This document shows, piece after piece, positions 1-8,696 of a DNA stretch of 64,000 nucleotides (within the stretch, counting starts at the first letter, position 1; each line of letters starts with the position of its first letter). The notes under the pieces are model-generated. The model made no database searches. It had not been told where the DNA came from and worked only from the letters and a program-made list of their open reading frames with translations. The DNA is from Undibacterium piscinae (GTDB taxonomy: Bacteria > Pseudomonadota > Gammaproteobacteria > Burkholderiales > Burkholderiaceae_D), in NCBI GenBank assembly GCA_003970805.2, contig CP051152.1:3286001-3350000 (forward strand), written 5' to 3'. The position numbers and the translations under genes were made by a program.

Positions 1-1
1 C

Positions 2-3000
2 GTACCAACAGCTGCCAGTGCAACGGCAGGAAATACATCAGCAACGGTCACATTCACCGCTCCGGCATTTATCGGTGGCGCAGCCATCACCGGCTATACC
101 GTCACCGTGAGTCCGGGGGGCGCGACCTTCAGCGGTGCAGCGAGTCCGATCAATGTGACGGGGCTGACTAACGGTACAGCGTATACCTTCACCGTTAAAG
201 CGACTAACAGCGCCGGTACCGGCACGGCATCAAGTGCATCAGCCGCAGTGACACCGCAAGTCGTACAGACCATTACTTTTAACAATCCTGGGAGCCAGAA
301 CTTTGGTACGACACCGACGCTGAGTGCTAGCGCCAGCTCGACTTTACCGGTGACTTTTACCAGCGCTACGACCGGTGTGTGTACCGTCAGTGGCACAACA
401 CTGACGCTGGTCACGGCTGGCACTTGTACCATCAATGCCAATCAGGCTGGTGATGCCGCCTACGGCGCTGCAACCCAGGTACAACAGACGTTTGCGATTG
501 CCGCCGTGGTACCGGGTGCACCAACTGGCGCAACTGCAACCGTGGGCAATACTTCTGCCAGCGTAGCATTTACTGCGCCGGCCTCAAATGGTGGTGCAGT
601 AATTACCGGCTATATCGTAACAGTGGTGGAGACAGGTGCGACCTTCAGCGGTGCAGCGAGTCCGATCAATGTGACGGGGCTGACTAACGGTACAGCGTAT
701 ACCTTCACCGTAAAAGCGACCAACAGCGCAGGTAACAGCAGTGCATCGGCTGCATCCGGCGCGATCACACCTAAAGCTAGCCAGACGATCAGCTTCACCG
801 CACCGGTAACTGGCGTCGTGGGTGGCGTGGTGAATGTGACGGCAATGGCCAGTTCCGGTTTGCCGGTCAGCTTTAGTTCTGTGACTTTGCCGGTTTGTAC
901 AGTGACAGGCTCCAGCGTAAATCTGATCGCAGCGGGTACTTGTACGATCAATGCAGATCAAAGTGGTAATGCAAGCTTCGCAGCTGCAACTCAGGTCAGC
1001 CGTTCTTTCACGGTGGGTTCTACGCCTGTACCAATGCTGAATTTCACTCAGGCCGGTCCTTTGCAAATCACTTTAGGTAATAGCCTGAACAATGCCGTGA
1101 GCTCAAGCCTTAGCGGTGGCAGCTACGGTGCGATCAGCTACAGCAGCAGCAATGCAGCTGTAGCGACCGTCGATGCAAGCGGTAAAGTAACACCGGTTGC
1201 GGGCGGCAGCGTCGTGATCACTGCGACACAAGTTGCTGTTACCGGCATCAATGCCCAGGCTGTGGCCAGTTATAGCCTGACGGTTGGTAAAAATGTGCAA
1301 GCTGCACTTACATTGACAGCAGACAAACTGGCGATTTTCAAAGTCACAGGTAAAGCTACGCTGACTGCATCCGGTGGTTCTGGCAACGGTGCAATCAGTT
1401 TCGCCGTCAGCTCCGGTGCCTGCAGTTTGTCCGGCAATGTCCTGTCGGCTGGCAGCACAGCAGGTAATTGTGTGGTGACTGCGACCAAAGACGCTGATGC
1501 GAATTTCAGTGCGGTCTCAGCCAGCATAACGATACAGATTCAGAATCTGACCGCAGCCAGCGTAACGATTGGTACTACGCAGTTTCAGGTATTGGATGGG
1601 GTGCCAGTCACACTGACGGCAGCGGTTACACCGGCTGCCGCTACTGGTACCATCAGTTTTATGGATGGAACGGTGAACCTGGCAACGGTCACACTGACGA
1701 ATGGTTCGGCCTTGCTGGTCGCGAAAAACCTGGCCATTGGTGTTCATACCATTACTGCGGTGTATTCGGGTGATGCGTTTACTGCGCCAGGTAATAGTGT
1801 AGGCATTACGGTGACGGTGGGTAAGCGTCCTGACCCAACAGTTGACTCAGTGGTGAAAAACACGGTGGTCGCGGCAGCAAATATCAGTCAGCGCTTCACT
1901 CAGGCACAGATGACGAATATTTACAGCCACGTTCAGGTTCTGCACCATGACTTTTCGATCAAGAATCGTTTTGGTATCAACTTTAATGCACCAGGTCTGG
2001 ATATGTTCCGCATGGCAGCCAACAAGATCTCTGAAAACCTGACTGCGAGTAAAGACAGCTTCGGCAACGATCTGTATCGCCTCAATCCGGACGATGTACG
2101 TCAGGCCAAGGCACCGTTTGCCAAAGATGAAGCCGCGCATAGACTGATGGACAGTGAGGAGGAAGAAGCGCCTAAGAATGACGAGTGGTTTCAGATCGCA
2201 GGTAAACCGGTCGGCATGTGGACTGCGGGGAATATCGACTTTGGCGGTATCGATGCCCCAGATGGCAGCCGTACCAAGTTCTCCAGCTCGGGTCTGACTA
2301 TCGGTATGGATATGATGTGGAGTCCGAAACTGATCGTTGGTCTGTCCGTTGGCTATGCCCGCGATAAGGCCACCATGGATAACTTTGGCAGTGAAAGTAA
2401 ATCCAAACAATGGTCGGGTATGTTGTACGGAACGTATAAACCGGAGAAGGAATGGTTTATTGATGGTATGGGTGGTATCGGTAAGGTCAATTACGATAAT
2501 CACCGCTGGGATGACGTGAATAGTCAGTTGTTGGCTGGTGAGCGTACCGGACAGGTCAGTTTCATGTCGCTGACGCTGACCCGTGATCTGAAGGTCGATA
2601 AAGATCTGCATATCCAACCATTCGGACGCTTCGATGTATTGCATACCAAACTGGATGCGTACACAGAACGCGGCAGCGTGCTGGCACTGACACTGAATAA
2701 CAACAGCAGTGTGACGACGGCATTTACCGGTGGTCTGCACTTCGCCAAAGATTTCTACTTGGACTTTGGGCAGGTAACACCATCACTGAAACTGCAATGG
2801 CGTCACCGTACCAGCGGCGAAATGAACCAGTCTATGTATTACACGGATCTTGGTGCAGGTAGTACCAACTACAATGTACTGGTAGTCGGTTTGCCGGAAG
2901 ACATACAGTCTGTTGGTCTGGGGCTGAATGTGATGTCGCGCCGTGGCATAACGACCAACTTCAGCTGGCTGGGTTCTATGGGGGCCCACACCTATCGTGC

Positions 3001-3037
3001 CAACAGCTTCCGGGTGGATTTTCGACTCGGGTTCTGA
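2..3037 (+). CDS. Autotransporter adhesin with FnIII/Ig-like repeats, 5' partial
   Basis: The reading frame is open from base 2, so the start lies upstream; 1011 codons are visible. The first two thirds are repeated beta-sandwich modules: fibronectin type III units (motif TNGTAYTFTVKATNSAG appears twice), alternating Ig-like units with paired Cys (CTV...GTCTIN), a BIG_2-like unit with the SSNAAVATVDASGKVT pattern near base 1140-1290, and a BIG_3_5-like unit around 1560-1825. An acidic linker near base 2150 leads into a roughly 275-residue C-terminal beta-barrel domain of autotransporter type ending in aromatic Phe (RVDFRLGF), the usual signal for outer-membrane assembly. Inference: a surface-anchored adhesin whose passenger is displayed through its own barrel. 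The ligand cannot be told from sequence. Its terminator is split by an insertion sequence just downstream. Confidence 0.85.
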   Translation, partial: VPTAASATAGNTSATVTFTAPAFIGGAAITGYTVTVSPGGATFSGAASPINVTGLTNGTAYTFTVKATNSAGTGTASSASAAVTPQVVQTITFNNPGSQNFGTTPTLSASASSTLPVTFTSATTGVCTVSGTTLTLVTAGTCTINANQAGDAAYGAATQVQQTFAIAAVVPGAPTGATATVGNTSASVAFTAPASNGGAVITGYIVTVVETGATFSGAASPINVTGLTNGTAYTFTVKATNSAGNSSASAASGAITPKASQTISFTAPVTGVVGGVVNVTAMASSGLPVSFSSVTLPVCTVTGSSVNLIAAGTCTINADQSGNASFAAATQVSRSFTVGSTPVPMLNFTQAGPLQITLGNSLNNAVSSSLSGGSYGAISYSSSNAAVATVDASGKVTPVAGGSVVITATQVAVTGINAQAVASYSLTVGKNVQAALTLTADKLAIFKVTGKATLTASGGSGNGAISFAVSSGACSLSGNVLSAGSTAGNCVVTATKDADANFSAVSASITIQIQNLTAASVTIGTTQFQVLDGVPVTLTAAVTPAAATGTISFMDGTVNLATVTLTNGSALLVAKNLAIGVHTITAVYSGDAFTAPGNSVGITVTVGKRPDPTVDSVVKNTVVAAANISQRFTQAQMTNIYSHVQVLHHDFSIKNRFGINFNAPGLDMFRMAANKISENLTASKDSFGNDLYRLNPDDVRQAKAPFAKDEAAHRLMDSEEEEAPKNDEWFQIAGKPVGMWTAGNIDFGGIDAPDGSRTKFSSSGLTIGMDMMWSPKLIVGLSVGYARDKATMDNFGSESKSKQWSGMLYGTYKPEKEWFIDGMGGIGKVNYDNHRWDDVNSQLLAGERTGQVSFMSLTLTRDLKVDKDLHIQPFGRFDVLHTKLDAYTERGSVLALTLNNNSSVTTAFTGGLHFAKDFYLDFGQVTPSLKLQWRHRTSGEMNQSMYYTDLGAGSTNYNVLVVGLPEDIQSVGLGLNVMSRRGITTNFSWLGSMGAHTYRANSFRVDFRLGF
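122..711 (+). repeat. Direct repeat pair within adhesin (516-nt period)
   Basis: Bases 122-195 and 638-711 are identical over 74 nt, and similarity continues some 25 nt further with three mismatches. The spacing is 516 nt, exactly 172 codons, so unequal recombination between copies would remove or add an in-frame FnIII plus Ig-like module pair. More copies probably lie upstream of the window. Confidence 0.9.
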
Positions 3038-3117
3038 GGCAGCAAAGCAAAAAAAAACACCAGCTCTGAACTGCACCCCAAAAGTTGGACACCAGTCCTA
3101 ACTTTTGGGGTGTTTTT

Positions 3118-3645
3118 ATGAGTAAGTACACGAAGCAGTTTAAATTAGGCGTCGTTAAACGGTATCTCAACAAGTCGACCAGCTTCAACGCCATCGGGCA
3201 GCATTACTGTATTAATGGGTCGATAGTGCGTCGCTGGGTAAAGCGCTACGAGCACTACGGCGCTGAAGGTCTCGGAAAGAAGTTCAGCCATTACAACCTG
3301 GAGTTCAGGCTCTCGGTATTGCAACACATGTGGGATCAGCAGCTCTCCTATGCAGAAACCGCACTCGTGTTTGATATCCGCAGCCCAGGTTGCCTCGGAG
3401 TCTGGGAACGCAGTTATCATAGCGGTGGTATCGACGCCTTAACTCCACGCACCCGAGGACGCCCTAAAAACATGTCAGCCCCACCAACACCAAAAGCACC
3501 GCACGCCAAAGAAGATGAAAGCCGCAGCCACGAAGAATTGCTGGCGGAAGTGGCTTATCTGCGCATGGAGAATGCCTACCTAAAAAAGTTAAAAGCCTTA
3601 GTTCAGCAACAAGCACAGACAACACCGCGCAACAAGCGCAAGTAG
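3118..3645 (+). CDS. IS150-like transposase OrfA
   Basis: 175 residues from the ATG at 3118; a TTG 33 nt upstream in frame overlaps the IS end and is less likely. The N-terminal half has helix-turn-helix character typical of the DNA-binding part of IS3-family transposases (MSKYTKQFKLGVVKRYL, then a second HTH-like segment around FRLSVLQHMW). The C-terminus around LRMENAYLKKLKALVQ looks like the leucine-zipper oligomerisation helix of this family. It ends at 3645, overlapping the OrfB frame, which is in the -1 phase, as expected for production of an OrfAB fusion by ribosomal frameshifting. Confidence 0.92.
   Translation: MSKYTKQFKLGVVKRYLNKSTSFNAIGQHYCINGSIVRRWVKRYEHYGAEGLGKKFSHYNLEFRLSVLQHMWDQQLSYAETALVFDIRSPGCLGVWERSYHSGGIDALTPRTRGRPKNMSAPPTPKAPHAKEDESRSHEELLAEVAYLRMENAYLKKLKALVQQQAQTTPRNKRK
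3582..3588 (+). other. Programmed -1 frameshift heptamer of the IS
   Basis: A AAA AAG in the OrfA reading phase (codons at 3583 and 3586 are AAA and AAG). The -1 frame is open from here through OrfB, so slippage would yield a fused OrfAB transposase covering 3118-4481. The A6G heptamer is the known frameshift signal in many IS3-family elements. Confidence 0.85.
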
Positions 3646-4481
3646 TGCAAGAACTAAGGCAGCAGTACCCGATAGCCGGCTTGCTCAAACTTGCCGGTCT
3701 GGCACGCAGTACGTTTTACTATCAACAGAAAGCCTTGCTGGCAGCAGATAAATATGCGGATTTGAAGGGCCGCATCCGCAGCATTTACGCACGCCATAAG
3801 GGGCGTTATGGTTATAGGCGCATCACCGCGACCATCCAGAAAATGGGTACGCTTGTAAACCACAAGACAGTGCAGAGATTGATGACGTCGCTCGGACTCA
3901 AGTCACTGGTCAGAATCAAAAAATACCGTTCCTACAAGGGCGACGTGGGCTGTGCTGCGCCCAATATTTTACAACGTCAGTTCGAGGCACAAGAGCCGAA
4001 TCAGAAGTGGGTAACGGATGTGACGGAATTTAATGTTGCCAGAGAAAAGTTGTATCTCTCCCCGGTATTGGATTTGTACAATGGCGAAATTATTGCCTAT
4101 GAGACGTCCAGACGCCCGGTGTTTGAAATGGTGAGCAACATGCTCAAGAAAGCGTTGGTCAAATTAAAGCCAGGCGAAAAGCCAGTCTTGCATTCGGATC
4201 AGGGGTGGCAATATCGAATGCCCGCCTACCAACGGCTACTCGGGAAAAATCAAGTCACACAGAGCATGTCACGCAAAGGAAACTGTCTCGACAATGCAGC
4301 GATGGAAAGCTTTTTTGCAGTGCTGAAGTCTGAGTATTTTTACCTCGACAAATTTAAAAGCATTGATGAGCTTCAAAAAGGGCTGGCAAAGTATATTCAC
4401 TACTATAATTACGATCGCATTAAGATGAAACTAAAAGGGCTGAGCCCTGTGCAATACAGAACCCAGCCCTTGGTAACCTAA
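3645..4481 (+). CDS. IS150-like transposase OrfB (DDE integrase domain)
   Basis: 278 residues in its own frame; translated mainly as the C-terminal part of an OrfAB fusion, although a GTG lies at 3645. It contains the rve-type integrase core with the catalytic triad in context: Asp in KWVTDVTEF, Asp in VLHSDQGWQY, and Glu in NCLDNAAMESFFAVLKSE. The N-terminal HTH_21-like segment reads RHKGRYGYRRITATI. No internal stop is present, so the catalytic domain appears functional. The stop at 4481 lies 12 nt before the right inverted repeat. Confidence 0.95.
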   Translation: MQELRQQYPIAGLLKLAGLARSTFYYQQKALLAADKYADLKGRIRSIYARHKGRYGYRRITATIQKMGTLVNHKTVQRLMTSLGLKSLVRIKKYRSYKGDVGCAAPNILQRQFEAQEPNQKWVTDVTEFNVAREKLYLSPVLDLYNGEIIAYETSRRPVFEMVSNMLKKALVKLKPGEKPVLHSDQGWQYRMPAYQRLLGKNQVTQSMSRKGNCLDNAAMESFFAVLKSEYFYLDKFKSIDELQKGLAKYIHYYNYDRIKMKLKGLSPVQYRTQPLVT

Positions 4482-4588
4482 GCAATTAATCTGTCCAACT
4501 TAATGGGGTCAGTTCACTCACGGGCTGGTTTTTTTTTTTTCGTGTTATGGCACTGTAGTGCTGACATCGTTCGCAAAGAAGGACAGGC

Positions 4589-4939
4589 ATGCTTACTCTA
4601 CTGAATAAACTCAACTGGAAACAGCAGGCGCCGACAGTGATTCTGCGTGCAGATGCGGACCAGTTGGCGCTGCTGGACTTACCTGCCAGCCATCCCTGCA
4701 TATTGCAAGTGGGCGTGCTGCAGCCCGCGCAGTTTTTCATCGTATTCGCAGCGACCCGGCATTGACTGGAGCAGACACTGAGCGCCATCCTGCTGCAGGC
4801 AGAAGGCGATGCGATTCTGTGGATGGTCTATCCTAAAAAGAGTTCAGGCCTGTATGCCGGTGAGTTGAACCAGGCTCATGGCTGGAACAGCCTGCGTGCG
4901 GCGGGCTGGGATACGGAGCGTCAGGTGGCTCAGTTTTAA
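4589..4939 (+). pseudogene. Small conserved-type protein interrupted by one TGA (DUF3052-like)
   Basis: The frame opens with ATG at 4589 after a good ribosome site (AAGAAGGACAGGC), runs 58 codons, meets TGA at 4763-4765, and continues in the same frame to TAA at 4937-4939. Read through, it would be about 116 residues. The second half (ILLQAEGDAILWMVYPKKSSG) resembles the region of DUF3052-type proteins where a methyltransferase-like fold carries the phrase WVSYPKKSS; this family call is tentative. The TGA falls where Trp (TGG) would be one base change away. The upstream IS may also have changed its transcription. Confidence 0.6.
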
Positions 4940-5101
4940 ATGCAAATCAACACAGATGCAACATCTGCACACGTCGAAAACTATCCCGCTCAAGACTGTC
5001 TTTAAGTTTTCGTATTTCCTGGTGCCGATAAAGTCTCTGGCTTAGTTTCATCGCTCTGCCTCACGGGAGTATGAGCTTGCGTTAAAGTCGACGGTAAAAA
5101 C

Positions 5102-5692
5102 TCAGGAGTCCTTCAAGCCATTCCAGCGCGGCGTCAGGTGATGTGGCAGGGCGAACAGGTCTAGTACACGGCCTACCGTATGGTCGACCATTTCTTGTAT
5201 GGATTCTGGCTTGTGATAAAAGCCGGGAAGAGGGGGGAAGATGATGCCGCCCATTTCTGTGACGGACGTCATATTGCGCAGATGCGCCAGGTTGAACGGG
5301 GTTTCCCTCACCATTAGTACCAGGCGGCGGCGCTCTTTCAAGACGACATCGGCGGCGCGCGTGATCAGATTGTCGGATAAGCCGTTGGCGACTGCCGCCA
5401 GGGTTTTCATCGAGCACGGTGCGATGATCATGCCGTCCGACTGAAACGAGCCGCTGGCGATGCTGGCGCCGACATCACGCACATTGTGGACTACATCGGC
5501 TAAGGCTTCGACATCCTTGCGATTGAAGTCTAATTCTTGGTGAAGATTAAGTACGCCCGCTTCTGAAATCAGCAGGTGACTCTGTACATCAGGCAATTCA
5601 CGCAGTGCTTGCAGCAGACGCACTCCGTAGATGACGCCGGTCGCGCCGGTGATGGCGACGATCAGCTTACGGGGTGCATGCGCTGCGCTCAT
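5102..5692 (-). CDS. ubiX: Flavin prenyltransferase UbiX
   Basis: 196 residues, normal for the family. UbiX joins a dimethylallyl group to FMN to make prenylated FMN, the cofactor of UbiD decarboxylase in ubiquinone synthesis. The N-terminus has the flavoprotein phosphate-binding pattern LIVAITGATGVIYG (about residues 9-22). Further conserved stretches are VHNVRDVGASIASGSFQSDGMIIAP and the EARRRLV-type segment here reading LKERRRLVLMVRETPFN, which contributes to the prenyl-phosphate site. It ends 6 nt after grxD in the direction of transcription, suggesting cotranscription with grxD. Confidence 0.95.
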   Translation of the reverse strand: MSAAHAPRKLIVAITGATGVIYGVRLLQALRELPDVQSHLLISEAGVLNLHQELDFNRKDVEALADVVHNVRDVGASIASGSFQSDGMIIAPCSMKTLAAVANGLSDNLITRAADVVLKERRRLVLMVRETPFNLAHLRNMTSVTEMGGIIFPPLPGFYHKPESIQEMVDHTVGRVLDLFALPHHLTPRWNGLKDS

Positions 5693-5698
5693 ACTTAA

Positions 5699-6010
5699 TT
5701 AGGCTTTGAGCAAAGTTTGCAGTTCGCCGCTTTCAAACATTTCGTTCATGATGTCAGAACCGCCTATGAATTCGCCGTTGACATACAACTGAGGGATAGT
5801 TGGCCAGTTAGCGAAATCCTTGATGCCCTGGCGTACGGCTGCGTCTTCCAGCACGTTAATGGTGACCAGGTTTTCTACGCCACAGCTTTTGATGATTTGT
5901 ATGGCACGGCCAGAAAAACCGCACTGTGGGAATTGCGCAGTGCCTTTCATGAACAGCACTACAGGGTTAGTGGTAACAGTTTCTTTGATCCAGCTTTGTA
6001 CGTCGCTCAT
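5699..6010 (-). CDS. grxD: Monothiol glutaredoxin, Grx4 family
   Basis: 103 residues. The CGFS monothiol motif has its active Cys at residue 30 (PQCGFSGRA), and the glutathione-binding features [19 protein letters not shown] are present. Members of this family bind a [2Fe-2S] cluster with glutathione and pass it on in iron-sulfur cluster delivery. A good Shine-Dalgarno (GAGGAATTACC) precedes the ATG. The ubiX gene follows closely on the same strand. Confidence 0.96.
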   Translation of the reverse strand: MSDVQSWIKETVTTNPVVLFMKGTAQFPQCGFSGRAIQIIKSCGVENLVTINVLEDAAVRQGIKDFANWPTIPQLYVNGEFIGGSDIMNEMFESGELQTLLKA

Positions 6011-6102
6011 GGTAATTCCTCAGTGGTTGTATGGCGTCATTATAATGGAAACTGGGAAAACGCTCATGCGCCGTCCCAGTGAATTCCTATCTGAAATTAT
6101 GA

Positions 6103-6186
6103 ATATACTCCCCCTATGTATTTTCCCATTGCGCAGGTTTTCTCTGCGTAACAGGCCTATTTTTTAATAAAATAGGGGGAGTATAT
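6103..6186. repeat. 84-bp palindromic element with perfect 15-bp terminal inverted repeats
   Basis: ATATACTCCCCCTAT at 6103-6117 is exactly complementary to 6172-6186. Inside is a smaller hairpin formed by TTGCGCAG (6129-6136) and CTGCGTAA (6144-6151). It lies between the 5' end of grxD and the 3' end of tex. The GC-rich outer arm without a proper T tract fits a MITE- or REP-like element better than a simple terminator. A related ATATACTCCCC string occurs at 10267-10277. Confidence 0.6.
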
Positions 6187-6240
6187 GATTCTTCTTAGCT
6201 CTGTCTGGCGAATTCTGAATTTGAATAAGCTTGACCTACA

Positions 6241-8601
6241 TCAGGAGCGCAGCTTGGCGAAGGCCGATGCCATCGCATTATTGCTAGGGGCCGGAGTGGA
6301 GCTTTGCCGGTTTTGCTGGGCATTGTGCTGATTCAGGCGTTTCGTATCGTCGCGATTGGCGCGCTGCTCAGGCTGGCTGCCTGGTTGCGGCGCGCTATCG
6401 GTAAGGCGCATGGTGAGGGCGATACGCTTGCGCTTCTCGTCCACTTCCAGCACTTTTACTTTCACGACCTGGCCGGCTTTGACCACCGTGTGCGGGTCTT
6501 TGACGAAGGTGTTGGATAAGGCCGAGATATGCACCAGACCATCCTGATGTACGCCGATATCGACAAAGGCACCGAAAGCGGCGACGTTGGTGACCACGCC
6601 TTCCAAAATCATGTCGGGACGCAGATCGCGGATTTCTTCGACACCATCCTTGAAGGTGGCAGTGGTAAATTCAGGGCGCGGATCGCGGCCTGGTTTTTCC
6701 AGCTCCTTGAGAATATCGCTGATAGTCGGAATGCCGAATTTCTCATCAGCGTATTTGGCCGGGCTCAGCGATTTCAACAGGCGCTCGTCACCGATGATGC
6801 TGGCCACATCTTTTTTGATGTCGGCCAGGATTTTTTCTACCAGCGGATACGATTCAGGATGGACTGCCGACGCATCGAGCGGATTGCTGCCCTTCATGAC
6901 GCGCAAGAAACCTGCAGCTTGCTCAAAAGTCTTGTCACCGAGCCGTGGTACCGAACGCAGATCGGCACGCGAAGTGAACATGCCCTTTGCATCGCGATAA
7001 TTGACGATGCTTTGCGCGACGCTCGAGGAAAGGCCGGAGACCCGTGCCAGCAAAGGCGCGGAAGCCGTATTGACGTCAACCCCGACGGCATTCACGCAAT
7101 CTTCGACCACCGCATCGAGCGAGCGCGCCAGCTGTGATTGGCCGACATCGTGCTGATATTGGCCGACGCCGATAGACTTAGGATCGATTTTCACCAGTTC
7201 GGCCAGCGGATCTTGCAGGCGGCGGGCGATGGAGACCGCGCCGCGTATCGTCACATCCAGATCAGGCAATTCTTTGGAGGCAAATTCTGAGGCGGAATAT
7301 ACCGAGGCACCGGCTTCCGAAACCACGATCTTGGTGAGCTTAAGTTCGGGGCGCATCTTGATGAGATCTTGTGCCAGCTTATCGGTCTCGCGCGAAGCGG
7401 TGCCGTTGCCGATAGAGATTAACGCGACATTATGCTTGGCCGCCAATTGCGCCAACACATGCAGCGAGCCATCCCAGTCATTGCGCGGCTGGTGCGGGTA
7501 AATCGTGGTGTAATCGACCACCTTGCCGGTGGCATCCACCACCGCCACCTTGCAACCGGTGCGCAGGCCAGGATCGAGACCCATGGTAGCGCGCGGGCCG
7601 GCCGGTGCTGCCAGCAACAGGGCTTTCAGATTCAGTGCAAACACGTTGATCGCTTCGAGTTCTGCCTTTTCGCGCAGATTACTCATCAGTTCAGTGTCGA
7701 GGTGCATGAAGACTTTGACGCGCCAGCTCCAGCGGACCGTGTCGGCCAGCCACTTGTCGGCTGGGCGACCGGTATTCTTGACGCCAAAACGTGCGGCGAT
7801 CCGGCCTTCGCATGGATTTAAAGGTGCATCCCATTTTGGTTTTTCTTCTTCGGTATCGAGGCGCAGATTAACTGTCAGCATTTCTTCGCGCCGGCCGCGG
7901 AAGATTGCCAAAGCGCGATGCGAAGGAATCGTACCCAGCGTTTCGGAGTACGCGAAATAGTCGCTGAACTTGGCGCCGGCTTCTTCCTTGCCCGGTACCA
8001 CGATGGATTCGACGATGCCGTGATCGAGCAGGTATTCGCGTAGCGATTGCAATAGCGTTGCGTCTTCGGCAAAGCGTTCCATCAGGATCTGGCGCGCGCC
8101 ATCGAGCGCCGCCTTGGTGTCAGGTACGCCTGGGTTATCGCCGTTATCGGTGCTGAAGGCAGGTTTCAGGTATAAGGCAGCCTGTTCTTCCGGGTTCAGC
8201 ATAGGATCGGCCAGCAAGCCATCGGCCAGTGGTAAAAGACCTGCTTCCAGCGCGATCTGCGCCTTGGTGCGGCGCTTCTGTTTGTAGGGTAGGTACAGAT
8301 CTTCCAGGCGGGTCTTGTCTTCGGCATGCGTGATGGCGTCGAGCAAGGCTGGCGTCATCTTATTTTGCTCTTCGATAGAGCTGATGATGGCGGCACGGCG
8401 TACTTCGAGTTCGCGCAGGTAGCGCAACCGCTCTTCCAGCAAGCGTAGCTGGATATCATCCAGACCACCGGTCGCTTCTTTACGATAGCGCGAAATAAAC
8501 GGCACCGTCGCACCCTCATCGAGTAAGGCGATGGCGGCGGCTACTTGCGCCGGTTTGGCGGCAAGTTCTAGGGCAAGACGTTGTTCTATCGAAGGCAGCA
8601 T
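6241..8601 (-). CDS. tex: RNA-binding transcription accessory protein Tex
   Basis: About 786 residues from the ATG at 8601; a TTG 12 nt upstream is also possible, and neither has a clear ribosome site. Tex is a conserved nucleic-acid-binding protein linked to transcription and RNA metabolism. The domain order matches: N-terminal HTH-like helical region ([19 protein letters not shown]), YqgF/RNase H-like domain ([17 protein letters not shown]), helix-hairpin-helix region ([20 protein letters not shown]), and a C-terminal S1 domain at about residues 660-727 ([19 protein letters not shown]). A polar low-complexity tail rich in Gln and Asn follows. No frameshift was seen. Confidence 0.95.
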   Translation of the reverse strand: MLPSIEQRLALELAAKPAQVAAAIALLDEGATVPFISRYRKEATGGLDDIQLRLLEERLRYLRELEVRRAAIISSIEEQNKMTPALLDAITHAEDKTRLEDLYLPYKQKRRTKAQIALEAGLLPLADGLLADPMLNPEEQAALYLKPAFSTDNGDNPGVPDTKAALDGARQILMERFAEDATLLQSLREYLLDHGIVESIVVPGKEEAGAKFSDYFAYSETLGTIPSHRALAIFRGRREEMLTVNLRLDTEEEKPKWDAPLNPCEGRIAARFGVKNTGRPADKWLADTVRWSWRVKVFMHLDTELMSNLREKAELEAINVFALNLKALLLAAPAGPRATMGLDPGLRTGCKVAVVDATGKVVDYTTIYPHQPRNDWDGSLHVLAQLAAKHNVALISIGNGTASRETDKLAQDLIKMRPELKLTKIVVSEAGASVYSASEFASKELPDLDVTIRGAVSIARRLQDPLAELVKIDPKSIGVGQYQHDVGQSQLARSLDAVVEDCVNAVGVDVNTASAPLLARVSGLSSSVAQSIVNYRDAKGMFTSRADLRSVPRLGDKTFEQAAGFLRVMKGSNPLDASAVHPESYPLVEKILADIKKDVASIIGDERLLKSLSPAKYADEKFGIPTISDILKELEKPGRDPRPEFTTATFKDGVEEIRDLRPDMILEGVVTNVAAFGAFVDIGVHQDGLVHISALSNTFVKDPHTVVKAGQVVKVKVLEVDEKRKRIALTMRLTDSAPQPGSQPEQRANRDDTKRLNQHNAQQNRQSSTPAPSNNAMASAFAKLRS

Positions 8602-8696
8602 AAAAATATTCAAAGAGAAATTAAAAACAAGTGGCAGATGATACGCAATCTGTGCGATTGCGGTGAGTAGTCATCCAAGGGCGCCAGTCTTCCATG

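Larger units (their letters stand above)
3067..4516 (+). mobile_element. IS3-family insertion sequence, IS150-like group
   Basis: A 1450-bp element. Imperfect 24-bp terminal inverted repeats begin TGAACTG (3067-3090 and 4493-4516, 19 of 24 positions matching), closely resembling IS150 ends. It is flanked by a 3-bp direct repeat CTC (3064-3066 and 4517-4519), the expected target duplication. It carries two consecutive overlapping frames (OrfA, OrfB) with an A6G slippery heptamer. Both frames look intact, so the element may still be active. Confidence 0.93.
3059..4529 (+). terminator. Adhesin terminator split by IS insertion
   Basis: Stem arms ACCAGC (3059-3064) and GCTGGT (4524-4529), the second followed by a long T run (to about 4540), would form a rho-independent hairpin with a six-base loop if the element at 3067-4516 and one copy of its target duplication were removed. 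The A-rich stretch 3050-3057 sits on the other side. In the present arrangement the arms are about 1.45 kb apart. Confidence 0.75.

Noticed and set aside
584..1066. Minus-strand open frames across the adhesin repeats
   Set aside because: They are shadows of the repeated plus-strand coding modules and lack ribosome sites and family features.
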